From JAPOXR01 sp965221815 (GTDB taxonomy: Bacteria > Pseudomonadota > Alphaproteobacteria > Rhodobacterales > Rhodobacteraceae): a stretch of DNA of 64,000 nt. The DNA lies in the NCBI GenBank assembly GCA_965221815.1, contig OZ244915.1, forward strand, positions 3,286,001 to 3,350,000, given 5' to 3'. Positions within the stretch are counted from its first letter, which is position 1. The number at the start of each line of letters is the position of its first letter. The notes under the pieces are model-generated. The model searched no databases. It saw only the letters and a program-made list of their open reading frames with translations, and was not told where the DNA came from. Both the position numbers and the translations under genes were made by a program. Of the stretch, positions 9,386-17,882 are shown piece by piece.

Positions 9386-10377
9386 GACAGCCCGGATTTT
9401 GGTTCCTTGCCCATCAGGGACCCGTCTCGCGCCTGCTGCTGCCTCTTGGCGCTCTCTACGCCGCTGCGGTCAGGTTTCGGTTGCAAACCGGTCAGCGAGA
9501 GCGGATGGATTTCCCGGTCATCAGCGTCGGTAATCTCAATGTTGGGGGAGGTGGCAAGACACCGGCGGCCCTGGCTCTTGCTGAAAGACTGGTGGAACGC
9601 GGTCAACATCCGCATTTCATATCGCGCGGATATGGGGGCAAGGCGCGCTGTCCGACGCGTGTGAATCCGGCCGACCATAATTCAACCGAAGTCGGTGACG
9701 AACCCTTGCTTCTTGCAGCTTGTGCGCCGACCTGGGTGGGATCCAATCGGGCTGCGTCAGCGCACGCGGCAGCGGGTCAGGGAGCCACGTCTGTGATTCT
9801 TGATGACGGTCATCAGAATCCTGATCTTGTCCATGATCTGTCCATCGTCGCAGTGGATGCACGACGCGGATTCGGGAATGGTCAGGTGATCCCCGCGGGG
9901 CCGTTGCGCGAGACAGTTGAACGCGGTCTTGCGCGCGCCGATATTCTCCTGTTGACCGGTACAGAAGTCGAGCGGTCACGTTTCCTGGAGCGGTGGAGTG
10001 GGCATCTCGGGGTGCCCATCGTGGCGGCGCATCTGCAGCCAGTCCATATGGGAATCGAATGGACTGGCGAACGGGTCGTCGCTTTTGCCGGGATTGCCGA
10101 TCCGGAACGGTTCTTTCGTACACTGGAGACGCTCGGTGCCGATTTGGTCAAGACGGTTTCCCTGTCCGATCATGCACGACCCAGTGAGCGTCTTTTGCAC
10201 CGGATCGCCAAGGTCGCCAAGGCCAAGAAGGCGACTCTTGTTACAACTGAAAAAGACTCCGTCAGGCTGCCCGCGGTCTGGAGACGTCAGGTTCTGTCAT
10301 TGCCGGTTCGACTGCAAGTTGAATCCTGGCATGAGATCGACTCTCGCCTGTCTGACATTTTTGGAACTGAGTGGTGA
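9382..10377 (+). CDS. lpxK: Tetraacyldisaccharide 4'-kinase
   Basis: A 331-residue membrane-associated kinase that phosphorylates the lipid A disaccharide at the 4' position. An N-terminal hydrophobic helix precedes the P-loop VGNLNVGGGGKTP at residues 49-61; DDGHQN near residue 135 is the catalytic region. The GTG start overlaps the waaA stop. The gene ends five bases from the convergent DsbA-like gene, with no obvious hairpin between them. Confidence 0.95.
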   Translation: MRQPGFWFLAHQGPVSRLLLPLGALYAAAVRFRLQTGQRERMDFPVISVGNLNVGGGGKTPAALALAERLVERGQHPHFISRGYGGKARCPTRVNPADHNSTEVGDEPLLLAACAPTWVGSNRAASAHAAAGQGATSVILDDGHQNPDLVHDLSIVAVDARRGFGNGQVIPAGPLRETVERGLARADILLLTGTEVERSRFLERWSGHLGVPIVAAHLQPVHMGIEWTGERVVAFAGIADPERFFRTLETLGADLVKTVSLSDHARPSERLLHRIAKVAKAKKATLVTTEKDSVRLPAVWRRQVLSLPVRLQVESWHEIDSRLSDIFGTEW

Positions 10378-10381
10378 GGGG

Positions 10382-11026
10382 TTATTCGTTCAGGGCGTCA
10401 TCAAGCAGGTCTGAGAGTTGCGCGAATGACATGTTGGAATGGGATTTGCCATTGATGATGAGTGTCGGCGTGCTTCTGACATTATCGGCCTGCCTGTTCT
10501 CTTCCCAAATTTCTCTCAGTTTGACGGCTTTCTCCGAATCGCGGAAACATTGATGAATGGACTCGGTTGACAGTCCGGTAGCGCGGCCGATTTCTGACAA
10601 GCGCGCGACAATGTCTCCCGCGCTGGGCTGCCCGCTCCAGCTGCGCTGTGTCGAAAATAACAGATCGACAACCGCAAAATACTTATCCGGCCCCCCACAC
10701 CGGGCGAGCATACCCGCCCACAGGCCCGGCAGATCAAAGTAAACCTCACGAAATCTGAAATGGACCTTGCCTGTGTCGATATAGGCGCTTTTCAGTTGCG
10801 GATAGACATTCTCATGGAATTGCGCGCAGGCCGGGCAGGTCAGGGAGGCATATTCGATCAGTTCAACCGGGGCCTCCGGGTCACCCAATGTCATTTCGAT
10901 CGGATCAGAATGATTGTGTGCAGCGAGCCCGCCCGCCCAGAATACACTGGTGAGCATGAACGTTGCAGCGGTCACAACTGCGGAAACAGACCTTATTTTG
11001 TTGAGAATCATCCGCACATTAGTCAT
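10382..11026 (-). CDS. DsbA-family thiol oxidoreductase
   Basis: A 214-residue exported thioredoxin-fold protein. The start MTNVRMILNK has a good AGAGG ribosome site and overlaps the end of the DUF721 gene. A signal peptide is followed by the active site CPAC and the cis-proline TPT loop near the C terminus. The FRFREVYFD and WEENRQADNVRSTPTLIING segments fit the alphaproteobacterial DsbA-like family often found beside DUF721. It probably oxidises or reduces cysteines in periplasmic proteins. Confidence 0.85.
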   Translation of the reverse strand: MTNVRMILNKIRSVSAVVTAATFMLTSVFWAGGLAAHNHSDPIEMTLGDPEAPVELIEYASLTCPACAQFHENVYPQLKSAYIDTGKVHFRFREVYFDLPGLWAGMLARCGGPDKYFAVVDLLFSTQRSWSGQPSAGDIVARLSEIGRATGLSTESIHQCFRDSEKAVKLREIWEENRQADNVRSTPTLIINGKSHSNMSFAQLSDLLDDALNE

Positions 11027-11552
11027 TTGTTGTCCTCTTCCTGATTTCGGCTTTTGCATACACAAAATTTCCCAATTCCGTCAGCGAGTCGCGCAGTTCC
11101 TGATTGTCGATATCATCAAACTGATCTGCGGGTAGGAGACGCTTCTCTGGCAACTCTGGCCGGTATTTCATCTTCTGTCTTTCCGCCTGAGATCGCACCC
11201 GCTGACCCTTCCATGATTGTGTCACTCTGATCTTCTCGACGGCCTTGTATCCATAGGTGGCATTGACCCGTCTCAAGATATAGGGGGCGCTGAGACGGAT
11301 CTGCTCGGCAAAAGCGCCAGTCGCCAACAATGTCAAGGTGACCAATTCGGTTTTGGTGTCGAAGGCAAGGTCAATGGGTTCAGAGATGGCAGCGATGTCG
11401 GTACCGGCAACCTCTTCCCAGGAAGACATCATAAGTGTTGCAGCGATTCGCTTGCGATCGGACTCATGCGTAAAATGTTTCCTGATCAATTCACCCGCGT
11501 GAATGAAACCCTTGGCGGCCCTGCTCTTGCGATCCCTTTTGGATGTTTTCAT
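11019..11552 (-). CDS. DUF721 / DciA-like protein
   Basis: A 177-residue basic protein starting MKTSKRDRKSR. The central part (SWEEVAGTDIAAISEP, LVTLTLLATGAFAEQIRLSAP) is the DUF721 fold of DciA, the ancestral bacterial helicase operator that helps load DnaB. Family membership is clear; the helicase-loading role is known for relatives only. It is divergent from mutY with 47 bases between starts, implying back-to-back promoters. Confidence 0.8.
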   Translation of the reverse strand: MKTSKRDRKSRAAKGFIHAGELIRKHFTHESDRKRIAATLMMSSWEEVAGTDIAAISEPIDLAFDTKTELVTLTLLATGAFAEQIRLSAPYILRRVNATYGYKAVEKIRVTQSWKGQRVRSQAERQKMKYRPELPEKRLLPADQFDDIDNQELRDSLTELGNFVYAKAEIRKRTTND

Positions 11553-11599
11553 TGTCGATTCATCTGTAACCTTGTGCCGACTGACGTTCAGGAGGTGGC

Positions 11600-12688
11600 G
11601 TGACTGATTCAACACCGGATATCGGGTTGCCGGATTCGGCAGCAGACATAGCGCAAAAACTGCTCGATTGGTATGATCAGTATGGTCGCGAATTGCCGTG
11701 GCGGCTGCATCCCCGGTCCCGCCCACCGGGTCAACGCCCTGACCCCTATCAGGTCTGGCTCTCTGAAGTCATGCTACAACAGACAACCGTTGTGGTTGTG
11801 GCGCGGCGGTTTGAAACCTTTGTGCGCCTGTGGCCGACGGTTCATGATCTTGCCGCTGCTGCTGATGAGGCTGTGATGGCCGCATGGGCCGGACTGGGCT
11901 ATTATGCCCGCGCGCGCAATCTCCTGAAATGCGCGCGGCGGATTGTTGATGACCATGATGGCGTCTTTCCGCAATGCCCTGCCGAACTCGAGACGCTTCC
12001 CGGAATTGGTCCTTACACGGGGGCCGCCATCGCCAGCATCGCATTCGATCAGCCTTCTGCTGCCGCTGATGGAAATGTCGAAAGGGTGTTGGCGCGCCTG
12101 TTTGCCATTGAAATCCCACTTCCCAAGGCCAAAACGCAATTGCGACAATTGGCCGGTGACCTCTGTCCAAAACAACGACCCGGGGACTGGCTGCAAGGGC
12201 TGATGGATCTGGGGTCCCTGATCTGTCGGCCCCGCAACCCAAAATGTGATGATTGCCCCCTGACTCAGAACTGTATCGCCCGGCAAGAAAGTCTTCAGGA
12301 GACGTTGCCGCGGCGCTCACCCCAGCACCGTCGTAGAACAGCACGCGGTATTCTTTATGTGGGGCGACGTCAGGATGGTGCGTGGTTGCTCGAATATCGA
12401 CCGCCCGGCGGTCTCTATGGTGGAATGCTGGGATGGCCCGGTTGGGGTTGGGCGGAGAACGCCCAACAGCATCAACCGCCCTGTCAAGGCGATTGGCAAA
12501 GGGTTGGTGACATTTCATACATCCTGACCCATATGGATCTTCACCTGGAAATTCAGACGGCGCACTTGCCGATTGATACCGTTCCGAAGGTGGGTCAATT
12601 CATCCCACCCGAACAATTCCGTGTCGATGCGCTGCCATCTCTCATGCGCAAAGCCCATGCGCTTGTTATAGCGCGTCAATCTGGGTGA
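11600..12688 (+). CDS. mutY: A/G-specific adenine glycosylase
   Basis: A 362-residue DNA repair glycosylase removing A opposite 8-oxoG. The GTG start has a GGAGG site. Features in order: catalytic Glu in SEVMLQQTT (residue 56), helix-hairpin-helix LPGIGPYTGAAIASIAFD with the following catalytic Asp (ADGNVERVLAR), the 4Fe-4S cluster cysteines (CRPRNPKCDDCPLTQNC), and a C-terminal NUDIX-like domain. Complete. IS21 debris begins directly after it. Confidence 0.96.
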   Translation: MTDSTPDIGLPDSAADIAQKLLDWYDQYGRELPWRLHPRSRPPGQRPDPYQVWLSEVMLQQTTVVVVARRFETFVRLWPTVHDLAAAADEAVMAAWAGLGYYARARNLLKCARRIVDDHDGVFPQCPAELETLPGIGPYTGAAIASIAFDQPSAAADGNVERVLARLFAIEIPLPKAKTQLRQLAGDLCPKQRPGDWLQGLMDLGSLICRPRNPKCDDCPLTQNCIARQESLQETLPRRSPQHRRRTARGILYVGRRQDGAWLLEYRPPGGLYGGMLGWPGWGWAENAQQHQPPCQGDWQRVGDISYILTHMDLHLEIQTAHLPIDTVPKVGQFIPPEQFRVDALPSLMRKAHALVIARQSG

Positions 12689-12698
12689 GAGGTGCGCG

Positions 12699-13204
12699 TC
12701 AATCAGGATGAGATCCATGAGACGCTGTGACATATTCTCTTTGCCGCAGGTTTGCGGTGATCATCAAAGAGCGTTGTTCAACGCGAACCGTGATCCGTTC
12801 GAACAGGACGGTCGTTTCAGCCTCATCCCGGCTCAGATCGCTGAAATCGTCACGGATCCGCAGGTGGAACGTGTCCCGTGATCTGAGCCGGCGTTCGATT
12901 TCCCGTTCGCGTCGTGCGGTCTGCAGTTTCTGCACGAGATCGGTGGTCTGGCACATATCAGCACCCGGTCGCCAGTCTCAATGAGTTCCCGGCCGATAAC
13001 CGAGGCCAGTCGGCACTTGCCTGCATCGGGCGGGTCAATGGCGATGCCGCTTGATCCCGGGTTGATCCAGGCACCTCCGGCGGCGAGAGCCGTGACCTGC
13101 ACCGGTGTTCGCGGCCGGCCAGTCGTCGTCTGGATTATACTTTCTGTCGACATAAGAGTGCAGACAGTACAGCGCTGCAAAGAGGGCACTCTTTCCCACT
13201 GCAT
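12699..13204 (-). pseudogene. IS21-family IstB ATPase remnant, frameshifted
   Basis: Two minus-strand frames join into a decayed IstB. Upstream is GGAWINPGSSGIAIDPP(D)AGKCRLASVIGRELIETG (Walker A region altered to DAGK). After a frameshift near 12950 comes TTDLVQKLQTARRERE, then Walker B in degraded form (LRIRDDFSDL) and DEAETTVLFE. IstB is the helper ATPase of IS21 transposition. No intact istA lies beside it. The fragment abuts mutY on one side and a toxin-antitoxin locus on the other. Confidence 0.65.
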
Positions 13205-13354
13205 TCTGGCCTTCGAAAGCTCCTCTTCACGGGCACCGGCCCCTGGCCTCGTGGCGGAGCGGTGACGGGGCCAAGCGCGCCCGCAGAGTGTCCGTCAAGG
13301 GTTGTCATCTCAGCGGTCAGGGGCTGCTGTTGGCTGTACCTTCATGGCCCACAT

Positions 13355-13430
13355 CCGCAACTGAAATCTTGCCGTTTTTCACCCCCTTCGTGCGTAATGG
13401 GCCGATTTAACACGATTTTCAGCGAAACCC
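13355..13430 (-). repeat. IS-end-like repeat, copy 1 (second copy at 26486-26633)
   Basis: About 76 bp read on the minus strand (from GTTTCGCTGAAAATCGTG to CAGTTGCGG) match 26486-26633 on the plus strand, where an insertion of roughly 70 bp splits the similarity. Both copies sit beside helper-ATPase remnants of transposons, so this is probably a terminal or subterminal IS sequence. Confidence 0.55.
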
Positions 13431-14428
13431 TAAAACGGGTCGGAGGAGTCGTTTCCGTTGTCTGTCTTACGATTGGATGCGCCAGCTTTCGACTTTGAGG
13501 CTTGGTGCGTGTCATCCCGAATGTTTGATTGATCCTCTCTTTTCAGATCATCAGTTGAAACTGGCTGGAAAGATTGAAATGTCGATTGGATCTGTTTCCC
13601 GGCCTGCTCTCGCCAGGCAGGACCATGGACAGTCCGGGCAGCGGTCTCCTCATCCAGAAACCTTGAGAGTTGTTCGCGAAAACCAGGACTGTCTACCAGT
13701 CCCGGTATCCGGTGCGCCGCCGTGTCAATCTCGGTGGCGACATCCGGGATCCTGAAATCCGCCGCACGTTGCACGACAAGGTCAGAATGGACCTGTGTTC
13801 CCTGCGCTGCGAGCCAGTTCACATACCAGAGATCCCGCCAACGCGGGGATGTGTGCTCCAAGGATGAAGAAAACGCCACAAGTTTGTCGGCAAGGATGGA
13901 TTCCCGCGATTTGACCCGAATGGACAAGGGATGTCGAATGGTTGCCAGACTGGGGTAATGATTTTGCACGGGCCGTTTCTCAGCATCCCGCACGGGCATG
14001 GCTGCGATATCAAGGTGAATGCGCTGGCGCGGAATATCGGGTCGCCGTGGATGCGTGACGACGCTGATGCGTCAGGTGGACACGGAGATATCAGCTGCGA
14101 AGCGGCGGTGTTTGGGGGACTGAACCTGCACATCATGGCCGTATAATTGGGTCAGATGAGACCGGATGGCATCCTCAAGACCCACCATCTTCTGCGCAGA
14201 AAACTCACCCCCGCCGTCAAAGTCCAAATCTTCACTGAAACGCATGGAGTCATGACAGAGGCGCAGGGCCGTCCCGCCGATAAAGGTCAGCTCCTCAAGA
14301 TAGCCTCGGGATTCCAGACAGCGCAGGATATCAAAATGCAGGATTTCTTTTTCAATGATGGTTTCCTTGTCCTGCAGTTGTGGATTGTCGTCCACGACCT
14401 GTTGGGAAATGTCCGTCAGCTTGCGCAT
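13430..14428 (-). pseudogene. AbiEii-type toxin broken by an in-frame TGA
   Basis: Nucleotidyltransferase toxin of the type IV AbiE system. The N-terminal part carries the catalytic core motif GGTALRLCHDSMRFSEDLDF. A TGA at 14074-14072 follows residue 118. The downstream frame (RISVVTHPRRPDIPRQ, then HLDIAAMPVRDAEKRP) continues without any shift to 13430, giving 332 residues if the stop were Trp (TGG). One base change therefore explains the break. The start overlaps the antitoxin stop as TGATG. In the sequence shown the toxin is probably inactive. Confidence 0.75.
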
Positions 14429-15072
14429 CAGTTCCGCGGGATCGCTGCTGGGTCATCCATGAAATCATATTCCTCAAGGATGTCGTAATATTCGTCCATA
14501 TCAACCATATCAACATTACGTCCGACTCGGCGGAGATCACGCAGTGCCACGGGCGGGCGCACCAACGGGAGGGGGCGCTGGTCATCATGGAGCAGGATCG
14601 GACGGATGGTCTCTGGATCACGCGCCGTGTGGGTAAACTCGATTACACCCCATCTGGTCCGGATTTCCCCACCGCGTCCTGTGGTCATCACGGTGATCCG
14701 GTCCAACATGACCTGGGAGATCGCCCCATATTCGGAGAGCACTGATTCGAGGCTGAGATAGTTAATATACCCGCGGCGAACCACTTGGGCGATTTCTTCC
14801 TTCAAGCGCCGCAAATTGATACTGTGAGCTGCCCAGTTCACATAGATGCCTCGTCGCGCACGTTTCAGGAAACCGTCCTCAAGCAATCGGTTCAGTTCCG
14901 TCCGGAACCGGGATTCGGAATCCAGATCAAAGGCCTGACGCAGATCATCCGTCGTGAACACACCCTGTCCCTTCCGGTCCAGTTCAGCGAGAATCCGCCG
15001 CGCATCTTGTGGTGTTTCTTGACATGTTGTCATGGCGAAAAACTCTGCCGGAATCACTGATTTCAGGGACAT
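14428..15072 (-). CDS. AbiEi-type antitoxin / transcriptional regulator
   Basis: A 214-residue protein with an N-terminal winged-helix segment (GVFTTDDLRQAF, LNRLLEDGFLKRARRGIYV) and the AbiEi C-terminal region (YINYLSLESVLSEYGAIS, RGGEIRTRWGVIEFTHT). I chose the ATG at 15072 with GAGAGG upstream. AbiEi represses its own operon and neutralises AbiEii in phage-abortive systems. It is intact although the coupled toxin is not. Confidence 0.8.
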   Translation of the reverse strand: MSLKSVIPAEFFAMTTCQETPQDARRILAELDRKGQGVFTTDDLRQAFDLDSESRFRTELNRLLEDGFLKRARRGIYVNWAAHSINLRRLKEEIAQVVRRGYINYLSLESVLSEYGAISQVMLDRITVMTTGRGGEIRTRWGVIEFTHTARDPETIRPILLHDDQRPLPLVRPPVALRDLRRVGRNVDMVDMDEYYDILEEYDFMDDPAAIPRN

Positions 15073-15158
15073 ATTGTGCCTCTCGTACCCCACCCGCCAC
15101 GGACACCGGTGACATCCGTTCCATGCCCGCCGTGCCCAGAGCCTAAAAGGAAAGCACT

Positions 15159-15203
15159 ATGCCACAAACCATCCATTATGTCACCCCGTCCGGAGCCAAC
15201 GGG
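15159..15203 (+). pseudogene. Orphan 5' gene end cut by ISKra4-like fragment
   Basis: A start MPQTIHYVTPSGANG with an AAAGGAAA ribosome site reads directly into the ISKra4-like repeat at 15201. The YVTPSGANG segment looks like the start of a secreted beta-helix-type protein, but only about 15 codons survive. Confidence 0.35.
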
Positions 15204-15562
15204 AGTGATTCCCATATGGTTGGGTTTGGACCGGGGTTGATTCCTGATGGGTTGCTTTCGGCGAATCATCAGGCGACCTTGGCGAGAGGCGTGCGATTGT
15301 CGTTGGCCGCGGCGGGACAGGCGCTGTCGTGGCGTCGTCTGTGGGTTAGTTGGGCCCAGACGTTGTCAAAGCGCCCCGATTTGAGCCGGGCCCGGAAGGT
15401 GAGAACACCCTGGCCACCCGCACGCCCCCATCTCTGGCCACTGCGCTTGAGCCGGGTGTTGACGATCATTGTGTTCGCCGCCTCGACAGCACCGCTGCCG
15501 ATGGGAGCGCCGGCATCGCGGGCCTCCCGATCACGCATCCGCTGGCGGTGGCTGCGGACAGA
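15201..15562 (-). mobile_element. ISKra4-like transposase C-terminal fragment, copy 1
   Basis: On the minus strand the frame at 15269-15538 encodes a transposase C terminus with PIGSGAVEAAN, RLKRSGQRWGRAGGQ and LTFRARLKSGRFD, the ending typical of ISKra4-family transposases. The rest of the transposase is absent. Nucleotide similarity to 37819-38115 covers the whole stretch, starting at GGGAGTGATTCCC. A related piece lies at 31190-31400. Confidence 0.65.
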
Positions 15563-15704
15563 CCCAACGACTTCACCTCGATCGGGTCAAATTCCGGGAT
15601 TTTTCCAAAAATTCTGCCATAAGAGAACCACTCCCTTATGATAGGCCGTCGGGCGGGTGTGATTGGTCCTGCCGCCCGCGGGAGAGGCCCTGTGTGGGGC
15701 TACG

Positions 15705-16479
15705 TCATGAACTTGCATCAATGGTGAAGTCGCACCACTCGGCATAGGGCGGCCGGTGCCGCGACCGCATTTCCGATGTGGGCCAGCGGGCTGAGCCGCA
15801 GTTCTTGCCCGGTGCGAAGGTGGCCCGGTAGCCGTTCTGGTTGATGTGGGAAAGCCACTGGCCGGCCGTCACCCGCTCACCACCGGGGCCGAATTGCGAA
15901 CAGCGCGGGGCCCCGCCCACCGTCCCGTTCAGGCAGACCTTGCCATAGATGCGGACGGTGAAGATGCCGGTGGATGGAGTGTAGGTCTCGGAGACGACAT
16001 TGTTCGACCCCTGCTGCGCGGGACCATCCTCTGGATTTCTACCCTCCTCCACCGCGCACGGCGTTGAGCCGCGGTTGGCGGTGTACGATACTCCTTGGAA
16101 TGTCGCGGTGCGCGAGCATTTGGGCTGCCCCCGGTAGGTGCAGGCCACGGCAATCGGCTGGCCGCCGGTGTAGCGGCCGTTCGCATTGTGGAAGCCGACC
16201 AGATCCGTGGCATCGCCCTGTTCGTAGGCGCAACGGTATCCCGGTCCTGCACCGAACTCCACGGTGGAGGGCCAGGGGCGTTTCTCAACGACCAGATCCC
16301 GGGTCTCCACGTCGCCGAGTGTAAAAACCATCAAGCCTATAGTGGGATTGTTCCAGCCGGTGCCACCAGTTGTGTGGAAGATGGTGACCTCCTGCGCCGC
16401 GGCGGGTGCAGCGAGGGCCACCAGTGCGGCGGCGAGCAGCGTCAGTCGCTTATGGGGGGGGGGGTATCCGATGTCTCAT
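15705..16479 (-). CDS. Secreted Cys-rich protein, out of frame at 11-bp poly-C tract
   Basis: The ATG at 16479 has a GGAGAG ribosome site 6 bases away. Codons 6 onward run into an 11-base C tract; read as is, the frame stops at TAA after nine codons. With 10 (or 13) C it would give a 257-residue protein: MRHRIPPPHKRL, a signal peptide ending APAAA-QEV, then a domain with eight Cys, suggesting four disulfides. An internal GTG at 16421 could start a shorter product lacking most of the leader. No family is recognised. The start resembles the gene at 1-410. I read the sequence shown as the OFF state of a phase-variable gene; a real decay mutation is the alternative. Confidence 0.6.
16454..16464. 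repeat. 11-bp G homopolymer (C on coding strand), slippage site
   Basis: Eleven G on the plus strand after codon 5 of the secreted Cys-rich protein. A one-base loss restores a frame through the signal peptide and the whole protein. Confidence 0.7.
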
Positions 16480-16594
16480 GGTTCTCTCCGTGTACTGGGC
16501 CAGCCCACCGGATGGGACCCAACATACCAGCCGGCGAGTCGGAATGGGAAGGATGATAGGCAAGTGGCCGCGGACAGTCAAGCCGTGTACCTGC

Positions 16595-17517
16595 TCACGA
16601 CATATGAGACGCGGGCTTCTCATGGGTTTGCAGCGATTCGCAATCTTCGTTTGGCGTCTGATCATCACGTGCGTCATGGGGTTTCCATCCGTTGTCCAGG
16701 TCGAGATGTGTGTCGATCCGGGGGTTGCGTTCGGTGATCAGGGTGGCGGTGTCCTGCACAGTGTCGAATTCGTGTCTCCATGTGGCTGGCATCCTACAGG
16801 CAGCCCCGTTCATTTTCGGGCTTTTGGGTGGCCGCACGGCCCGCGTGAGACCTTTGGCTTGGCCAGCTGCCTCATTGCGGCCCTGAACGCGGAGCCGCCG
16901 TCGATCGGGATGGCGGTGATGGGAAAAGGCGCATGGGCGCCCCGTGTGTCGGATGGGCGTGCGGCGCGGCTGGCGGTGGCGTGGGTGGCGGCCCTGGCGG
17001 ATCCCCATTGTGAATGACGGTCAAGAGCGGTGACATGTTGGACGGTCCGGCCGGGGCAGAGGGCGGCGGTGAGCGTATCGACCTGCACCGCGTCGCCGGG
17101 TGCCTGGGCTTTCAGGGCCCCGGAGATGCGCACTGCATCGGGTCTCCGGGTCCGCCGTTTCGTTTTGCTATCAGGGGTGAAAGCACTGACCGGGGCGATC
17201 GGCTGGCGTGCGACCCTGTCAGCGATCACACGCCCGACCGTGGCTGTCGAGATCGGATGTCCGTCCCGGCGCAGGATCGCCGCGATCTTGCCGCGACCCC
17301 AGGCGGGACAGTCCTGGCGCAGCTCTGTGATCCGCTGCCGGATCGCCGCGCGGGGTGGTCCTTGGCGGCACCGGTGGGGCCGCCGCGACAGCAGCTCAGG
17401 GGATTGTTCCCAGCGATACAGGGTGGCACGGGGTACATTGACCGCCCGGGCCGCGTCTGTCGTTGTCAGGCCATCACGAATGGCCTGACGCCAGCGATGG
17501 ACAAGATCCTGGCGCAT
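16595..17517 (-). pseudogene. IS481-type transposase, frameshifted
   Basis: The N-terminal frame (17517 down to 16810) has a helix-turn-helix (DGLTTTDAARAVNVPRATLY) and the start of an rve integrase core (DAVQVDTLTA, the first Asp; IPIDGGSAF, the second). Near 16860 the frame shifts to PKSPKMNGAACRMQ-type sequence (PPKSPKMNGA, NPRIDTHLDLDN), the usual C-terminal end. The catalytic Glu region is degraded (VERM-type motif replaced by ACRM). It is therefore non-functional. Confidence 0.65.
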
Positions 17518-17796
17518 CCGGACAGCGGCATCGCCAGGGGATCACAGACATCACCCATCCTGGCGTTTCTGATCACAGGACCAGGCCAGCCAAAAACTGG
17601 CAGCGGGGGTCTCCGTCTCTGTCACATGGATCGTGACAAACCGATGGAGGACCCCACCTGATCCGGCAAGACATTTTCGGCGGCCCAATCCCGGATCCCC
17701 TCCGTTCGGGCTTCGCCCTCACGTCGTGTCCCCGGGACTGGGCCGCCGCCGCTCAGAATCTCACATGTGTTTGAGCAGGTACACGTGATTTCAAAG

Positions 17797-17811
17797 TGAG
17801 ACACTACCCGG
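17797..17811. repeat. Outer IS481-like end, shared with 510-524
   Basis: TGAGACACTACCCGG here is identical to 510-524. The flanking bases also partly agree (TTTCAxxxTGAGACAC-type), supporting a common terminal repeat. Confidence 0.45.
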
Positions 17812-17817
17812 AAACAA

Positions 17818-17882
17818 CACCGATGACCTCACGAAACACTCACCCCAAAACAACAAAATCAGCCCTTGCTAAAAGGTGGGGA
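17818..17882 (+). repeat. 65-bp repeat, copy A (copy B at 27623-27692)
   Basis: The stretch from ATGACCTCACGAAACACTCA through CCAAAACAACAAAATCAGCC to CTTGCTAAAA matches 27623-27680 with scattered differences. It lies at the 3' end of the ABC ATPase gene, and in copy B the corresponding end forms a terminator-like hairpin. Confidence 0.6.

Larger units (their letters stand above)
16585..17811 (-). mobile_element. IS481-like insertion element, decayed
   Basis: Inverted 13-bp repeats GTGTACCTGCTCA (16585-16597) and TGAGCAGGTACAC (17772-17784) bracket a transposase pseudogene. The right end extends outward to TGAGACACTACCCGG at 17797-17811; the matching outer part on the left is missing, so the left end is probably truncated. 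Confidence 0.6.
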
